Shown here: piece after piece, positions 44,901 to 55,930 of the stretch
Layout: each line of letters starts with the position of its first letter
How positions within the stretch are numbered: the first letter of the stretch is position 1
DNA from: Coix lacryma-jobi var. lacryma-jobi
Lineage: Eukaryota; Streptophyta; Magnoliopsida; Poales; Poaceae
Direction: 5' to 3'
Assembly (NCBI GenBank): GCA_009763385.1
Contig: CM019828.1
Location: forward strand, 25,967,250-26,031,249
Length of the DNA stretch: 64,000 nt
Notes under the pieces: generated by a model
What the model saw: only the letters and a program-made list of their open reading frames with translations
Databases searched by the model: none
Told to the model about the DNA's origin: nothing
Position numbers and translations under genes: made by a program

Positions 44901-46405
44901 CAGAGTTGAGAGCTGAAATGGCATATCTTAACCTATGCTTTGCCAACAATGTTGTGGAGATGACAGTTGAACCTACCTTGGAGAAAGAAATCCGTGAGGG
45001 TCAATTGAAAGATGAGAAAATGCAAGAGATAGCAGAGAACATAGTGCTTGGGAAGGCACCAGGTTTCAGGATGGATGATAATGGGACACTATGGTTTGGA
45101 AAAAGGATATGTGTGCCTGAAGTGAAAGCTATCCGTGATGCCATCTTGCGAGATGCACATGAATCTGCCTACTCCATACATCCCGGTAGCACCAAAATGT
45201 ACTTAGATTTGAAAGAGAAGTACTGGTGGTATGGTTTGAAGCGAGATGTGGCAGAATATGTAGCCCTATGTGACACCTGTCAGAAGGTCAAGGCTGAACA
45301 TCAAAGACCGGCAGGATTATTGCAACCTATGCAGATACCCGAGTGGAAATGGGAAGAAGTGGGAATGGACTTTATCACTGGATTACCCCGCACACAAAGA
45401 GGCTATGACTCTATATGGGTAATAGTCGACCGGCTCACCAAGGTCGCTCACTTCCTACCAGTTAAAACCACTTACAATGGAGCAAGGTTAGCAGAGCTGT
45501 ACATGGAGAGAATTGTGTCCTTACATGGTGTACCGAAGAAAATAGTATCTGACAGAGGAACACAATTCACATCTCATTTTTGGCATCAGATACATCAATC
45601 GTTGGGAACCAAGCTGAATTTCAGTTCTGCATATCACCCACAAACAGATGGGCAGACTGAAAGGATAAATCAAATCTTGGAGGATATGTTGAGAGCATGT
45701 GCACTTCAGCACGGGGCTAGTTGGGATAAAAGCCTGCCATATGCTGAATTCTCCTACAATAACAGTCATCAGGAGAGTCTCAAAATGGCTCCTTTTGAAG
45801 CTTTGTATGGGAGAAAGTGTAGAACTCCTTTATTCTGGAATCAGACAGGAGAAACTCAAGTGTTTGGACCGGATGTTCTTAGAAATGCTGAAGAACAAGT
45901 AAGAATGATCCGGGATAACTTGAGGATAGCTCAGTCCCGACAAAAGAGTTATGCGAATACTCGCAGGAGGGACTTAGTTTTCAAAGTGGGAGACTATGTG
46001 TATTTGAAAGTGTCACCCATGAGAAGCGTAAAGAGATTCAACATGAAAGGAAAGTTGGCACCAAGATACATAGGTCCTTTCCGGATCTTGGCCAGACGTG
46101 GAGAAGTGGCCTATCAGCTTGAGTTACCTGAGAGGCTGTCAGGCGTTCATGATGTGTTCCATGTCTCTCAGCTAAAGAAATGTCTGAGGGTGCCTGAAGA
46201 GCAAGTTCCCCTGGAAGAGATCAAGATAGGAGAAGATCTCACTTATGAAGAGTACCCTGTCAAGATCTTAGAGACAGCAGAAAGAGTTACCAGGAGCCGA
46301 GTTATCAAGATGTGCAAGGTTCAGTGGAACCGATATACAGAAGAAGAGGCTACCTGGGAAAGAGAAGAAGATCTTCAGAAATCCTATCCGCAGTTGTTTG
46401 AGTAA
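41924..46405 (+). pseudogene. Gag-pol polyprotein of the chromovirus with one in-frame TAG
   Basis: One frame of 1494 codons, broken only by TAG at 42854. Gag (MAARGGCGRG...; retrotransposon gag core about residues 80-240, QDWWDAF) comes first. The zinc knuckle is CYRYGEIGHYAHQC, where the second Cys is Tyr. Protease has FDSGASHSFIS. Reverse transcriptase has YPLPRIDNLF, SKIDLRSGYHQ and VFIDDILVFS. RNase H has YCDASRLGLG, then HDLKLAAVVHAL (Lys where Glu is usual), then TDHKSL. Integrase has an HHCC zinc site (HESAYSIHPG...CDTCQ) and D-D-E in MDFITGLP, SDRGTQF and GQTERINQ. A chromodomain ends it (ILETAERV, CKVQWNRYTEEEATWE), which would guide insertion to marked chromatin. In the family it is cut by its own protease. 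The stop plus two changed key residues make this copy inactive. Confidence 0.93.
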
Positions 46406-46436
46406 GCTCCAGTCGAATCTCGAGGACGAGATTCAT

Positions 46437-46453
46437 CTTAAGGGGGGTAGAGT
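46437..46453 (+). promoter_or_regulatory. Polypurine tract of the chromovirus
   Basis: 'ttaaggggggtagagt' directly before the 3' LTR; primes plus-strand DNA. Confidence 0.85.
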
Positions 46454-48513
46454 TGTAACACCCTAAAAATTTCTCCAAAACAAAATAGGTGAAAATGATT
46501 TAATTATGATTTTTGTGAAGCATTTAACCTAGGGGTTAAATAATTTTTTGTTGAATTAAAATAATAGTGGCAACATGTTTATGCATTCATGCTGGTGCAT
46601 CATATTTATTTGAGTGACTGGCTTTTGCCAAAATTTGGTTTGAATTCGAATTCACTTTGAAATGGTTTTGAAATGCCTTGAAATAAAATGAAAAGCTTTT
46701 TCTTTTCTCTCTTTCTCCTTTCCTCTCTTCTGGCCCAAGCGGCCTGGCGGCCCAACCCGCCGGCGCTCCCTCCCTTCTCCCTCCTCCTCTCTCTTTCTCC
46801 CATGAGGCCCAGCAGGCCGGCCCGCGCAGCCGCTTGCAACCGCGCCTCCTCTCCCTCCCTTCCTTTCTTCTCATCGCCCGCGAGGCCCATCGGCCGGCCC
46901 AGCTCGGCCTGGTGCGCACGTTTTGATCCGTTCAAGTTGCGTTAGATTCATAATTTAGTTATCTACCTGTTTATGCCTCGGTTAGACAGCATAGATCAGT
47001 TTAGTTTCAGAGTTTATGTTAATCTTGTTTAGGTCTCTAGAAACACCGTTTCGGCCGTATCTTTCGCATAGTATCTCTGTTTTCGGTGAACCAAAACTTG
47101 TTGTGATCGTAGAAATGCGTACTTCAGTTTTATCAAAGATTTATTTCTGTTTATTACTGTTTGGTGTACTGTTCTAATGATAGCCATGTTTGCATTGTGT
47201 ATGTATGCGCCTGGAATGCGTGGTGATGTTTTGTGTTCGAGTAGTCGGTGAGTCGGTGTGGTGCGACCAGGACCCTTCTTTCGACGACCAGCAAGAGGAC
47301 CAGTCTTTCGACAACCAAGGCAAGTTAGCATGGGATCTCCTTGTTACCTATTTCACTTTACCATTAAATTACTCATTTATGCATGTGTCCAATTGAGCAA
47401 CCTTAGAGACCCACTTAGCTTTGTTATCTGTGATGTTCTTGACTCCGTGGGATCTTTGCATATGGGTAGAATGCTAGTGCTAACTGACTTATAACTGATC
47501 CAGTCCAATGATGAATTTGTTCTCATGATGATATGTTGTTAAACGGTTAATAAAACTTGCTGTTAGCAAAAGCTGGGATTGACAGTGCTACCATGAGTGC
47601 TATATGGCTCTGGTTTTAGCTCAGTACACTGGACCTTTTCTAACTTGTTAGCGGTGACCCGAAAGGGCGCAAAAGGGGCTTGCCACTTTGGGTGTAGGGC
47701 TGCTCCTGTTCCTATGTGTATAGCTACGATGGCCTTGTGCCATAGGAAAGGGGGTTACTACATCTGCCTGCCAAGGAAACCTAGCGGCCCTAACCTGTTA
47801 GACGAACCAGCGAAAGGCTTCATAGTGTGCCCTGCCGATCTACCTTGGAAGTGGATCAAGAGGTTGGCCGCCTCGGGCACAAGGGTAACACGGCTTGTGG
47901 GTAAAGATGCACAACCTCTGCAGAGTGTAAAACTGTTATAACAGCCGAGCTCACGGTCACGAGCGGCCCGGGAAACTAGCAGAATTTTGATACTTGAATA
48001 ACTGTTTACTTTATATTGTTGGTACCTTATGATGTTATATTTATCTTTGATGGACAAATGGATCATGGGTTAAGGGTTAAGCACAATATTCGTTTACCTT
48101 AATGCTAAAACCTGCCAACTTAAAAGCTAACTGCAGTCAGACAGTGTCAGCCTTTTGAGCCTCATGAACCCTATGTTAGCTTGCTAAGTACGTGGAGTAC
48201 TTACGCTTGTTGTTTATCTTCTTTTTGGGCAAAATCCCGGATGGGTAGCAGATGAAGGTGCAGTTGGTGACTTCCCAGAGGACTTTTAGGCTAGCTGTTT
48301 CCCCAGTCAGCGTTCCCTGTGGAGTTGTTCTTTTTAGCAGTTCAGTTATCTTTTGTTTCGCTTGATGTAAGACTTGTGTTGATACTATCGTTATGTAATA
48401 AACAATGTGATGATGCCACCTTCTTGTAATTTGTCTAACTTATGTGTGTGATTGTTTCCTGGGCACACATGAGTACTCCGCCACAATTTTATCCTTAAAA
48501 TTGGGGTGTGACA
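46454..48513 (+). repeat. 3' LTR of the chromovirus with a 1.0-kb internal deletion (2060 bp)
   Basis: Starts TGTAACACCC and ends GGGGTGTGACA. Identical in layout to the 5' LTR except that 37366-38374 of that copy is missing; the join is at 46920 ('gcgcacg|ttttgatcc'). Confidence 0.93.
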
Positions 48514-49727
48514 TGAAAATACAGTTGTGAATGAGCCTCCAAGTGGTCTAAGCATATTTAGTGAAATTGATTACAAAAGGAGAGGAAATAAGCTTAAGAA
48601 TTTGGAGAAACCTGAACTTCTAAAGATGAGGCACTACATAATTACTAATTGCGATGAAGCCAGGAAATGGGTAGAGTAAGTCATAATTTTTACCACTAAA
48701 TTTATGTATTATCTGCTTGTTTATGGCGTCAACTAATAATTTGGTGCACTCTGATGTAGGGAGCATAAGACACAATTAAGAAGGGATAGTTCAATTAACA
48801 TTAAAAAACGACACAATTAACATTAAAAAATGACACAAGGAGCACTTTGTAAGATGGTTTGAAATAGAGGTATATAGTATTATTTTATATTTTAAAATTC
48901 CACTTTATGGTCAGACCGACATAGTACTTAACCGACAGATTTCTAACTTTATTTTTAAATTGCAGATAGCAAAACTATATAAGAAAGGGGAAGCAAGTAA
49001 ACTGATGCATGCCCTTTCTCAAGGACCTGACCCTCGAGCTCGTGTGTTGAATAGAGTGCACATCAATAATTAGCTATTTCGGACAGCTGCCATAGAGAAA
49101 AGCCTCATGACACAAAATTCTGGTGTGCTTGTGAAGGCTGACGATAGTACAGGCAACATGACCTGGTATGGAGTCATTAGAAATATAATCTCACTGGAAT
49201 TCCCACAGGAAAAAGAAGTTATATTGTTTCAGTGTGATTGGTATGATGTGTCGGCTACCAGTACCAGCAGAAGCAGAGGGTACACTAGGGATAAATTTGG
49301 TATTATCGACATTGCTACTTCTATGTTCAGATATTCAGATGAACCTTACATTCTTGCTTCAAACGTTGAACCAGTGTTTTATGTCCCTATCATGAAGAAG
49401 CCGGGATGGTCTACCGTTATTTTGGTGAGACCAAGAAATTTGTTTTCCATGCCAGACACAGGAAATGACGTCGATGCACTTGATGTGGGAATCCAAGAAA
49501 TGATTGAATCAGGCACAGGTCAACAATTATCAAACTGGTCTAGACAAGATAGGACAGACACAACTGGTTATGCCGCCATTATTAATCAAGTGCGTTGCGA
49601 AGCAATTCCCGAACCTATTGATGACTATATTGGTGACGATGATTCTGACGACGATGACACCTACATTGATGATGGGGTTATTACACCAGTCATGGAAGAA
49701 ACTATAGAAGATGATTTTTTTTGTTGA
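48514..49727 (+). pseudogene. CACTA transposase, 3' part (end of DUF4218 and DUF4216)
   Basis: Reading resumes after the TGAAA duplication (HENTVVNEPPSGLSIFS, to 48676). Likely introns follow: GT at 48677-48678 to about AG at 48760, and one ending at 48965. Next is an exon IAKLYKKGEASKLMHAL. An in-frame TAG at about 49070 lies just before LFRTAAIEKS. DUF4216 then stays open to the stop at 49727 (WYGVIRNIISLEF, FQCDWYDV, YVPIMKKPGWSTVI), with an Asp-rich tail. A local duplication ('acaattaacattaaaaaa' twice, 48794-48830) has damaged one exon. This pairing of DUF4218 and DUF4216 behind TNP2 is typical of plant CACTA proteins. Confidence 0.82.
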
Positions 49728-49831
49728 TGCTTGAACTTGTTATATTTTTCTTTTGAACTGATGACATGGTTAAGTTTGAACTGTTGCATGGAACGTCAAT
49801 GGTTCATTCTCTTTTGGACCTTAATTTTCTT

Positions 49832-49942
49832 AACAACAAGTACTACTTAACAACAAGTTCTGACTCTGTGCCTCATTTTCTTAACGCCGATTTTCTTTTC
49901 TCAATGACATGGTTAACAACAAGTACTACTTAACAACAAGTT
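49832..49942. repeat. Short direct repeats in the CACTA 3' region
   Basis: 'ttaacaacaagtactactta' occurs twice (about 49832 and 49914), with further 'caacaagt' copies between. Confidence 0.7.
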
Positions 49943-50075
49943 TCACACAGCAGGCATAAGTTTCACACACAAGTACTGACTCCGCGCCTGCTTGCTAGGT
50001 TGGTAGGTTTTATAACTCGTTACTCTTCAATTATTTCAAATAAATTCAAATCTGAGTTACAACAAGCACTCCTAG

Positions 50076-50128
50076 GTATCGCAGTGGTAGTGAGTTTTAT
50101 GTGAACCTGAGCTCCATGGTTCGAATCT
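50076..50128 (+). other. tRNA-like A-box/B-box module in the CACTA 3' region
   Basis: 'gtatcgcagtggtag' (A-box-like) and 'ggttcgaatc' (a near-perfect B-box) about 43 bases apart. Best of the three such modules in the window. It lacks a clear acceptor stem by eye. Confidence 0.55.
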
Positions 50129-50619
50129 ATGGAGATCACTTTTTAATTTGAACTAGCAAAAATGCTCGTGCGTTGCTATGGGAAAAAAACTGTCAAAAAT
50201 TTGATTATTCGCTACACCTTGTTACACTTTATTTTTTTTATTAGAGTTAGATATCTCATATCAGTCGCGGATTTCTTTGTTTATGTAGACAACTTCATGG
50301 ATAATAAAGTTTTGAAATTTATATCACAAGCTAATTCATATTATAATAGTAATAATTTATTTCTAAATAATATTAACAACTTAGTAATATAAATATTTGT
50401 TTACTATAAGCAAGAGTCAACATTTAAAAGGTCTATAGTATATTTATTATTTATAATAATTTATTTCTAATTAATACTAACAATTTAGTAATAGAAATAT
50501 TTATTTACTCTAAGCAAGGGTCAACGTTTAAAATGCTTATAATATATTTATTATTTATCTTACTTTTTATATAAAAATATAGTTAGTTTTAGAAAATAAA
50601 AAACTAAAATAAATCTATA

Positions 50620-50878
50620 CTCCCTCCAGTTTGGTAAAAGAATTCGTTTTGGACAGCGACACGGTCTCCAAAACGTAACTTTGATCACTTATTTCTTTAA
50701 ATATATTTATTGGAAAGTGGTATATGTATATTTTTATGAAAGTACTTTTCAACATAAACTTATTTATATGATTTTTACATCTCTAAACTCAACAATTTAA
50801 AAGTAATTCATGATTTATATTCCCAATGTTTAACCCAAATCTTATCGAAAACGACTTATTTTACCAAATTAGAGGGAG
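50620..50878. mobile_element. Stowaway MITE
   Basis: CTCCCTCCAGTTTGGTAAAA and its inverted partner TTTTACCAAATTAGAGGGAG, flanked by TA (50618-50619, 50879-50880). Length 259 bp, interior shared with 6419-6679. Confidence 0.85.
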
Positions 50879-50881
50879 TAT

Positions 50882-51382
50882 CTATACCTAATACTAAAGA
50901 GGCAAAATTTCTTCAAAATAGAAGCAAAGAAGGAAAGAAAAAGGAACGGATAGGAAACTAACCAAAGCATGGGAGGACCAACCGAAGGTGGGCGCGGTTG
51001 GGACTTCGGAACTCGGAAGGAACGTGGATGGCTGTTGTTACTCAAATTGGTTAGGAGAAAAAATACTGAACGGATTAATTTTGACTCTTTATTATTAGAT
51101 AGAGATTAGTATTAGGAAGATAGATTAGGGGTAGAATTTCTGTCTAAATATATTTCAAATTGTTCTAGTTATTTGTGGTGGTTTCGATCCGGTATTATTT
51201 TGATCTGATCTCTGGTGTCGGTCTTCAATTTCCAAATCTACTACAACAAACATATAGAAAAAATGAGTCCTATACACATACAAGCTGCCGTGTGTGATAT
51301 AGTTGGGTTAATAAATAGGCCAGACGAAAACGGTCAGACAAAAACAGTGAAGAAAATTTGCCTCTTTAGTATTAGGCATAGA
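50882..51382. mobile_element. Small DNA transposon with about 33-bp terminal inverted repeats
   Basis: Left 'ctatacctaatactaaag' followed by 'aggcaaaatttcttc'; right 'gaagaaaatttgcctcttt' followed by 'agtattaggcatag', inverted copies with a few changes. The interior is about 430 bp, non-coding, with a third TIR-like end near 51086-51117 that suggests a composite. Superfamily not determined. Confidence 0.65.
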
Positions 51383-51385
51383 TAA

Positions 51386-51552
51386 AAAATGATATATGTA
51401 TACTCTTATAAAAATATTTATCAATATAAATCTATTTATATAGCTTTTACATTTTAAAACCCAATAATTTAAAAGTTATTCATGTTTTATATTCTGAATG
51501 TTTGACCAAAATCTTATCCAAAATGACTTCTTTTTCGTATACAGAGGGAGTA
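51386..51552. mobile_element. Partial Stowaway MITE (right half)
   Basis: Matches the right two thirds of the MITE at 50620-50878 ('ttgaccaaaatcttatcc', ending 'agagggagta'). The left end is absent. Confidence 0.65.
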
Positions 51553-51699
51553 TATGATTGCTGGCCGCAGGGTAAGCCAGGGCATACCTGTAGATCTGCT
51601 CAGGGGCTCCCTCAAGTCGACTCCTGCCTGGCTCGCTGCGTGTATGTCCTGTGATAAGGTTCAATCCAAATCAGTCTCGCCTCCTAGTTCTTATTAGAA

Positions 51700-52203
51700 T
51701 TATCAAAGTATATTGCAACCAAAAAAAGCGTTGCACTTGAACACAATTATCGCTTTGACCCTATAGATCTTGTTACCATAAAATAGCACTTGCAACAATA
51801 TCAAAGTATATTGCAACTGCCAAAAAAGGTTGCAATTGAACCCCACTTTTCCTTTGCCTCCAAGAGTTCTCGTTGCATTAAGCATCTAGCGTTTGCAACG
51901 CTTGTGAAATTTTTTGCAACACAAAAAAAACGTAGCAATAGTCACAACCAAATGCAACGAAAGCAAACGTAGTTGCAGTACTACCACACAATTGCAAACA
52001 AAATCAATTCTATTGCAACCATTTTTTACTATTGCAATATCGTCCACCAAATGCAACAAAGCTTCGCAACATCTTGAACACCGTTGTATTAAAGGCACGT
52101 ATCGCTACCATTTTTAGAATGGTTGCAATATAACCATCTCTAGCAACCAAATTTTTGGCATTGCAATTCAGATGCGTTGAATTAGACCAAAAATCTTGTA
52201 GTG
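51700..52203. repeat. Subterminal repeat zone and right end of the CACTA element
   Basis: About 18 copies of 'ttgcaac' or 'gttgcaa' variants in both orientations within 450 bp, ending in the CACTA terminus. In En/Spm elements such zones bind the second element protein. Confidence 0.8.
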
Positions 52204-53017
52204 TCAATTGGTGTCACATTTTTAGTGATGTCAACTTGCAAAATGGTAGCTTGACCTTACAGTCAATGTGCATGTCTCCTACAAGTATTTCAAACTTGTA
52301 TGCACACTTTTAGGGGGAGTTTTATCTAAAATTTGGAAGCTTTGAGACTAACACTATCTTCAAGTTTATCATGTGTGTAGTAGTCTCAAGGAAAATGGAG
52401 TTCCCAGAGACAAGCAACATGTGTAAAGATGATTCATTTGATATCTACATGTGGTATTCCTAACCGATGTCATTATGTTGATTTCATTTTGATATTCTCA
52501 TATGCTGTTCTCCATGCATTATATAGATTAAACTCCTTTATGCACTAAATTGCCCTTTATGCATATGCTTGGTCTTACACCATATGTATGCATATACTTA
52601 GGGGGAGTTTTAGCTTATATAATGTTCCTCTCTTGAGCTTTAATGTCTTCCTTTTCGGTATTTGATTCCAAAGGGGGAGAATGTGTAGGGACCAAAACCA
52701 AGCCCAAAACTAAAATAAACAAAATAACCAAAATCAAATTTTCAAAAATTCTATGGTTATTTTCGTGGGAATGATTCAAAAAGGGAGGAAGTGATTTATG
52801 GAGTTAGAGGGAGTCTTAATCCATAAAGTCACAAAGAGGGACTCTATGGCAAGGGCAAGATATGTTAGATTAAATATGTCTCATTGTGGTATCTTTTAAA
52901 ACATCATATGATCTTGCCTTTGCATTGCATCCTAGCAAGTAGATTGCATTTTAAATTATGTATTGTTTATCTGCTTGTTTTGGTCGTGTTGTCATCAATC
53001 ACAAAAAAGGGGGAGAT
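52204..53017 (+). other. 3' non-coding region of the nested element with repeated polypurine tracts
   Basis: Starts right after the CACTA end. Purine runs 'agggggag' at about 52311, 52600 and 52672, and the final tract at 53004-53017 next to the 3' LTR. Closely similar to 56328-57188 of the outer element, which fixes where the CACTA element went in. Confidence 0.8.
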
Positions 53018-54430
53018 TGTAAGGAAAATGGACCTCAGATCATTTAACTTTGATTTTGGTGTTTGATGAACAACATAACCAAATTGGACTAATATGTTTG
53101 CAAGTGTTTGTTTTATAGTCCAATAGGGTGCAAATGTGACTTGGACTAAGGCGACGTGGTGATCTGATGATCAACACCTCAAGCAAGACATTAGAAGCTC
53201 AGTAGAAGACCCTAAAGATAAAGCAAAGTCCAAGGCACAAGAATGGAACCAAGATGACGCAAGAAATTGCGAAGAAACGAACAAACAGGGACATCGGACG
53301 CTGCATCGGACGCTGCTCAAAAGCGTCGGACGCACCGATGCCAAACCCTAGCTCGGGTTGGCGCCAGCAGAGACATCGAACGCGCCGATGGTACCACATC
53401 GGACTCACTGGTAACACTATGCGCTGTGCACAGCGTTACATCGGACGCACCGATGGCTATGCAGAAAGGTTCCAGAGAGGCTCTGAAGACATCGGACGCG
53501 TCCGATGGCTACGCAGGAAAGCCCATCTTTGGTGTCCAATGGCTCTATTTGCTTGGGGCCCTATATATATCCTCATGGCCGGCCAAAATAGTATGGTTGG
53601 AGCTCAGGGAAGTGTACCAAGTGCTTAGACACATATTTAGTTGCTCTAGCCACCAAAGTGCTCAAGTGATATACTAGGTGATTAGTGTAGGTGCTTTGTG
53701 AAGTGCTTAAACTAGTTAGACCACCGCTTTGCGCTTGCTCTAGGTGTTAGGCCTAGTGTTTAGTGAGGTTGAAAACGTCTTATCTACCGGTGCTTGCATG
53801 CACCGTTGTTGTACATCGGCGGGGCTTGTAGTCTTGCGAGACCACACCAACCGCGTTTGTGGTGTGGCCGCCTCCGTGTACCGAAGGGAACAAGGCCCGC
53901 GGCGGTTTGGCCGAAAGCTTGATAGTGAAGACAGCGGGGAACATCGGGGAGAGGCTTTGCCACGAGTGGCTTAACCGGAGACCCACTTGCGCGTGGGGAA
54001 GGACCGGAGCTATCCACGGAGTTACCCGACCGGGAGCTTGGCCCTTGCGAGGGATTCCTTGCGAGGGGCTCCAATGAGGACTAGGGGGAAGCTTGCGCGC
54101 TTCTCGATACCTCGGTAAAAATACCGGAGTCGTCGACGGGAGTTTGCATCTCTATCTCACTCTTTAGCTTCCGCATTTATATTGCTACCTTGTTTATGTG
54201 CTTTACCTTTCCTAGCTTAGTTGATAGGCTAGTTGATAGGATTGGAACATAGGTTGCATAACTCCTTTTGCGGTAGAGATAGCAAACACACCGAGCAAAA
54301 CCTTAGTTGCACATTGGATAGTTTACCTTCTTGCATAGGTTTTGACTAGGTGGAAATTAGAGGCCATAGTTTAAAGTAGAAGTTTTAAGTTGCCTAATTC
54401 ACCCCCCTCTTAGGCGTCACAGTCCTTTCA
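53018..54430 (+). repeat. 3' LTR of the nested element
   Basis: 1413 bp, TGTAAGGAAAATGG ... AGTCCTTTCA. TATA box near 53561. The palindrome array at 53285-53512 has at least seven 'catcggacgc'-type copies. Confidence 0.92.
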
Positions 54431-55930
54431 AAGGGAAAAAAGCAAGTTGAGACAATCTCAATCTCCTCAAGTGAAGAAGAAGAAGAGGATGATGAAGATG
54501 AAGAATAAAGTGATGATGATCAAGCCTCCACTTCATCCAACTCGTCCTTAGACGAAGAAGAAACAATCAAGCTTATGAAAGGAGTGAAGAGGATGATCCG
54601 CAAGCTCAATGTCAAGGGTGTGCCCATCACAATCGAAGATTGCCTCTTCACCAATCAAAGAAGAGAGCAAAGGAAAAATGGATGCTATAGATGTGGCAAG
54701 AAAGGGCACTTTGTGGAGGATTCTCCAAAACAAAAGCCCACACCCAAGGACAAGAAAAAGAAGGGATGCAAGGCCAAAGCCTTCACCACCAACAAGACAT
54801 GGGATGACTCAAGTGAGGATGAAGCCCAATACAAGAGGCGTGGCCGCAAGAACTCATCATCAAGCTCCTCACATGTGTGCCTTATGGCACGAGGTAAAAC
54901 AAAATTTATCTCTAGTGATAGTGATAGTGATAGTGATAGTGATGATGAGCTACCTTCTTACAATCAACTTTTGCAAGATAATATCAACTATGCTAAGGCT
55001 TGCACTAGTCAACAAAAGAAAATAAATGCTTTAAAAGAAAAATTAGATAGTTCTCAACAAGCTTACAATGCCATGCTTGATCAATATGAAACCTTTTCAA
55101 ATTTGAATGTTGAGCTATCTAATAAAATTGAGAAACTTGAGGCTAGTGTAAGCACATGTGATAGCACAAGTAATGATGAGCAACTTGTCAAGAAAAATGA
55201 AAAACTAAAAGCAAAGTTAGCTAGCACACAAGATGCTTACAAAAGTTTGCTTGCTAAAATGGAAATCATGTGCAAACATTGTGATGAGCTAACTAACAAA
55301 GTTGCTAATCTTGAAACTATCAGAGCAAACCCCACCGAGGCACCTAAAATTGAGAAATCAATCTTTGATATGCCTAAAAAGGATGCTTCTACTTCTTGCA
55401 TTGATTTACTTGATTTAGACTCACCCATGTGCAAACAAGCTTGTGTTGAGAATGTGATTGTAGAAACATGTACAAAAGAAGTTGCAATGGAAAATGAGCA
55501 ACTAAGTCAAGAAGTAGCCCACCTCACCATGGACTTGACTTCAGCAAAAGGCAAGACAAAGCAAACCCGAACTCATCAAGATAACACCGTCAAGGGAGTG
55601 AAGAAGCTTGATGAGGAGCAAATCGTGGGTTGTTATGTTTGCCACAAGGAAGGCCACAAGTCCTATGAGTGCAAGGTGAAGCATGGGGGAGAGAAAAAGA
55701 AGAAAGAGAAAAACAAAAAGCAAACAAGCAAGCTCTCCAACACCTACACCAACAAGGTGAACAAGAAGGCCTCCACACCTTATCTTTTAAAGAAGAATAA
55801 AAATGACAAGGTGGTGGCCGTCAAAGCAAGCAAGCAAGCCAACAATGGAGCCAAACACATTTGGGTGCCGAAGGACATTATCTCAACCATGAAGAGCACC
55901 AAAAAGGTTTGGGTCCTAAAAGGGAAGTGA
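54431..55930 (+). pseudogene. Gag, 3' part, of the outer element
   Basis: This continues the frame of the 5' part directly after the target duplication. A TAA at 54506 breaks an acidic Ser/Glu stretch; from 54575 the frame is open for 451 codons. The first zinc knuckle (CYRCGKKGHFVEDS) has lost its last Cys. A coiled-coil region follows (about 55010-55560), then a second, variant knuckle (CYVCHKEGHKSYEC), a Lys-rich stretch and an IWVPK/VWVLK end. This two-knuckle layout is Sirevirus-like. It ends at 55930 and is not followed by pol. Confidence 0.85.

Larger units (their letters stand above)
36899..48513 (+). mobile_element. Tekay/Del-type chromovirus (Ty3/Gypsy) with extra upstream ORF, complete ends
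   Basis: A perfect 5-bp duplication TGAAA flanks it (36894-36898, 48514-48518) and its removal rejoins the CACTA DUF4218 frame. Order is 5' LTR, Met-tRNA primer site, extra ORF (40163-41251), gag-pol with chromodomain (41924-46405), purine tract, 3' LTR. Total 11615 bp. The two LTRs differ by only a few substitutions outside one large deletion, so it is a recent arrival. A stop in gag and a damaged knuckle make this copy defective. Confidence 0.95.
33433..52203 (+). mobile_element. CACTA (En/Spm) element, autonomous type, left end missing, carrying a Gypsy insertion
   Basis: The right end reads CACTACAAGATTTTTGG on the minus strand (ending at 52203) and is followed by TCA of the host element. 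A dense subterminal repeat zone (51700-52203) precedes it. The transposase gene (34376-36898, 48514 onward) has the En/Spm set of domains. I find no matching CACTACAAGA left end or subterminal zone between 33433 and 34376, so the left end appears deleted. The start given is only where the previous element stops. Confidence 0.8.
22244..54430 (+). mobile_element. Second Sirevirus-like element of the same family, nested in the outer gag
   Basis: LTRs at 22244-23626 and 53018-54430. A perfect 5-bp duplication AAGGG flanks it (22239-22243, 54431-54435), and removing it restores the outer gag frame. What remains of its own interior is 62 bp after the 5' LTR and about 0.8 kb before the 3' LTR. The rest is replaced by a minus-strand Copia, a CACTA element and a Gypsy element, or was deleted. 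Whether it ever carried pol cannot be told from this copy. Confidence 0.92.

Noticed and set aside
50076..50140. A true tRNA gene
   Set aside because: The B-box is good but I cannot build an acceptor stem or anticodon arm; treated as a tRNA-like module only.
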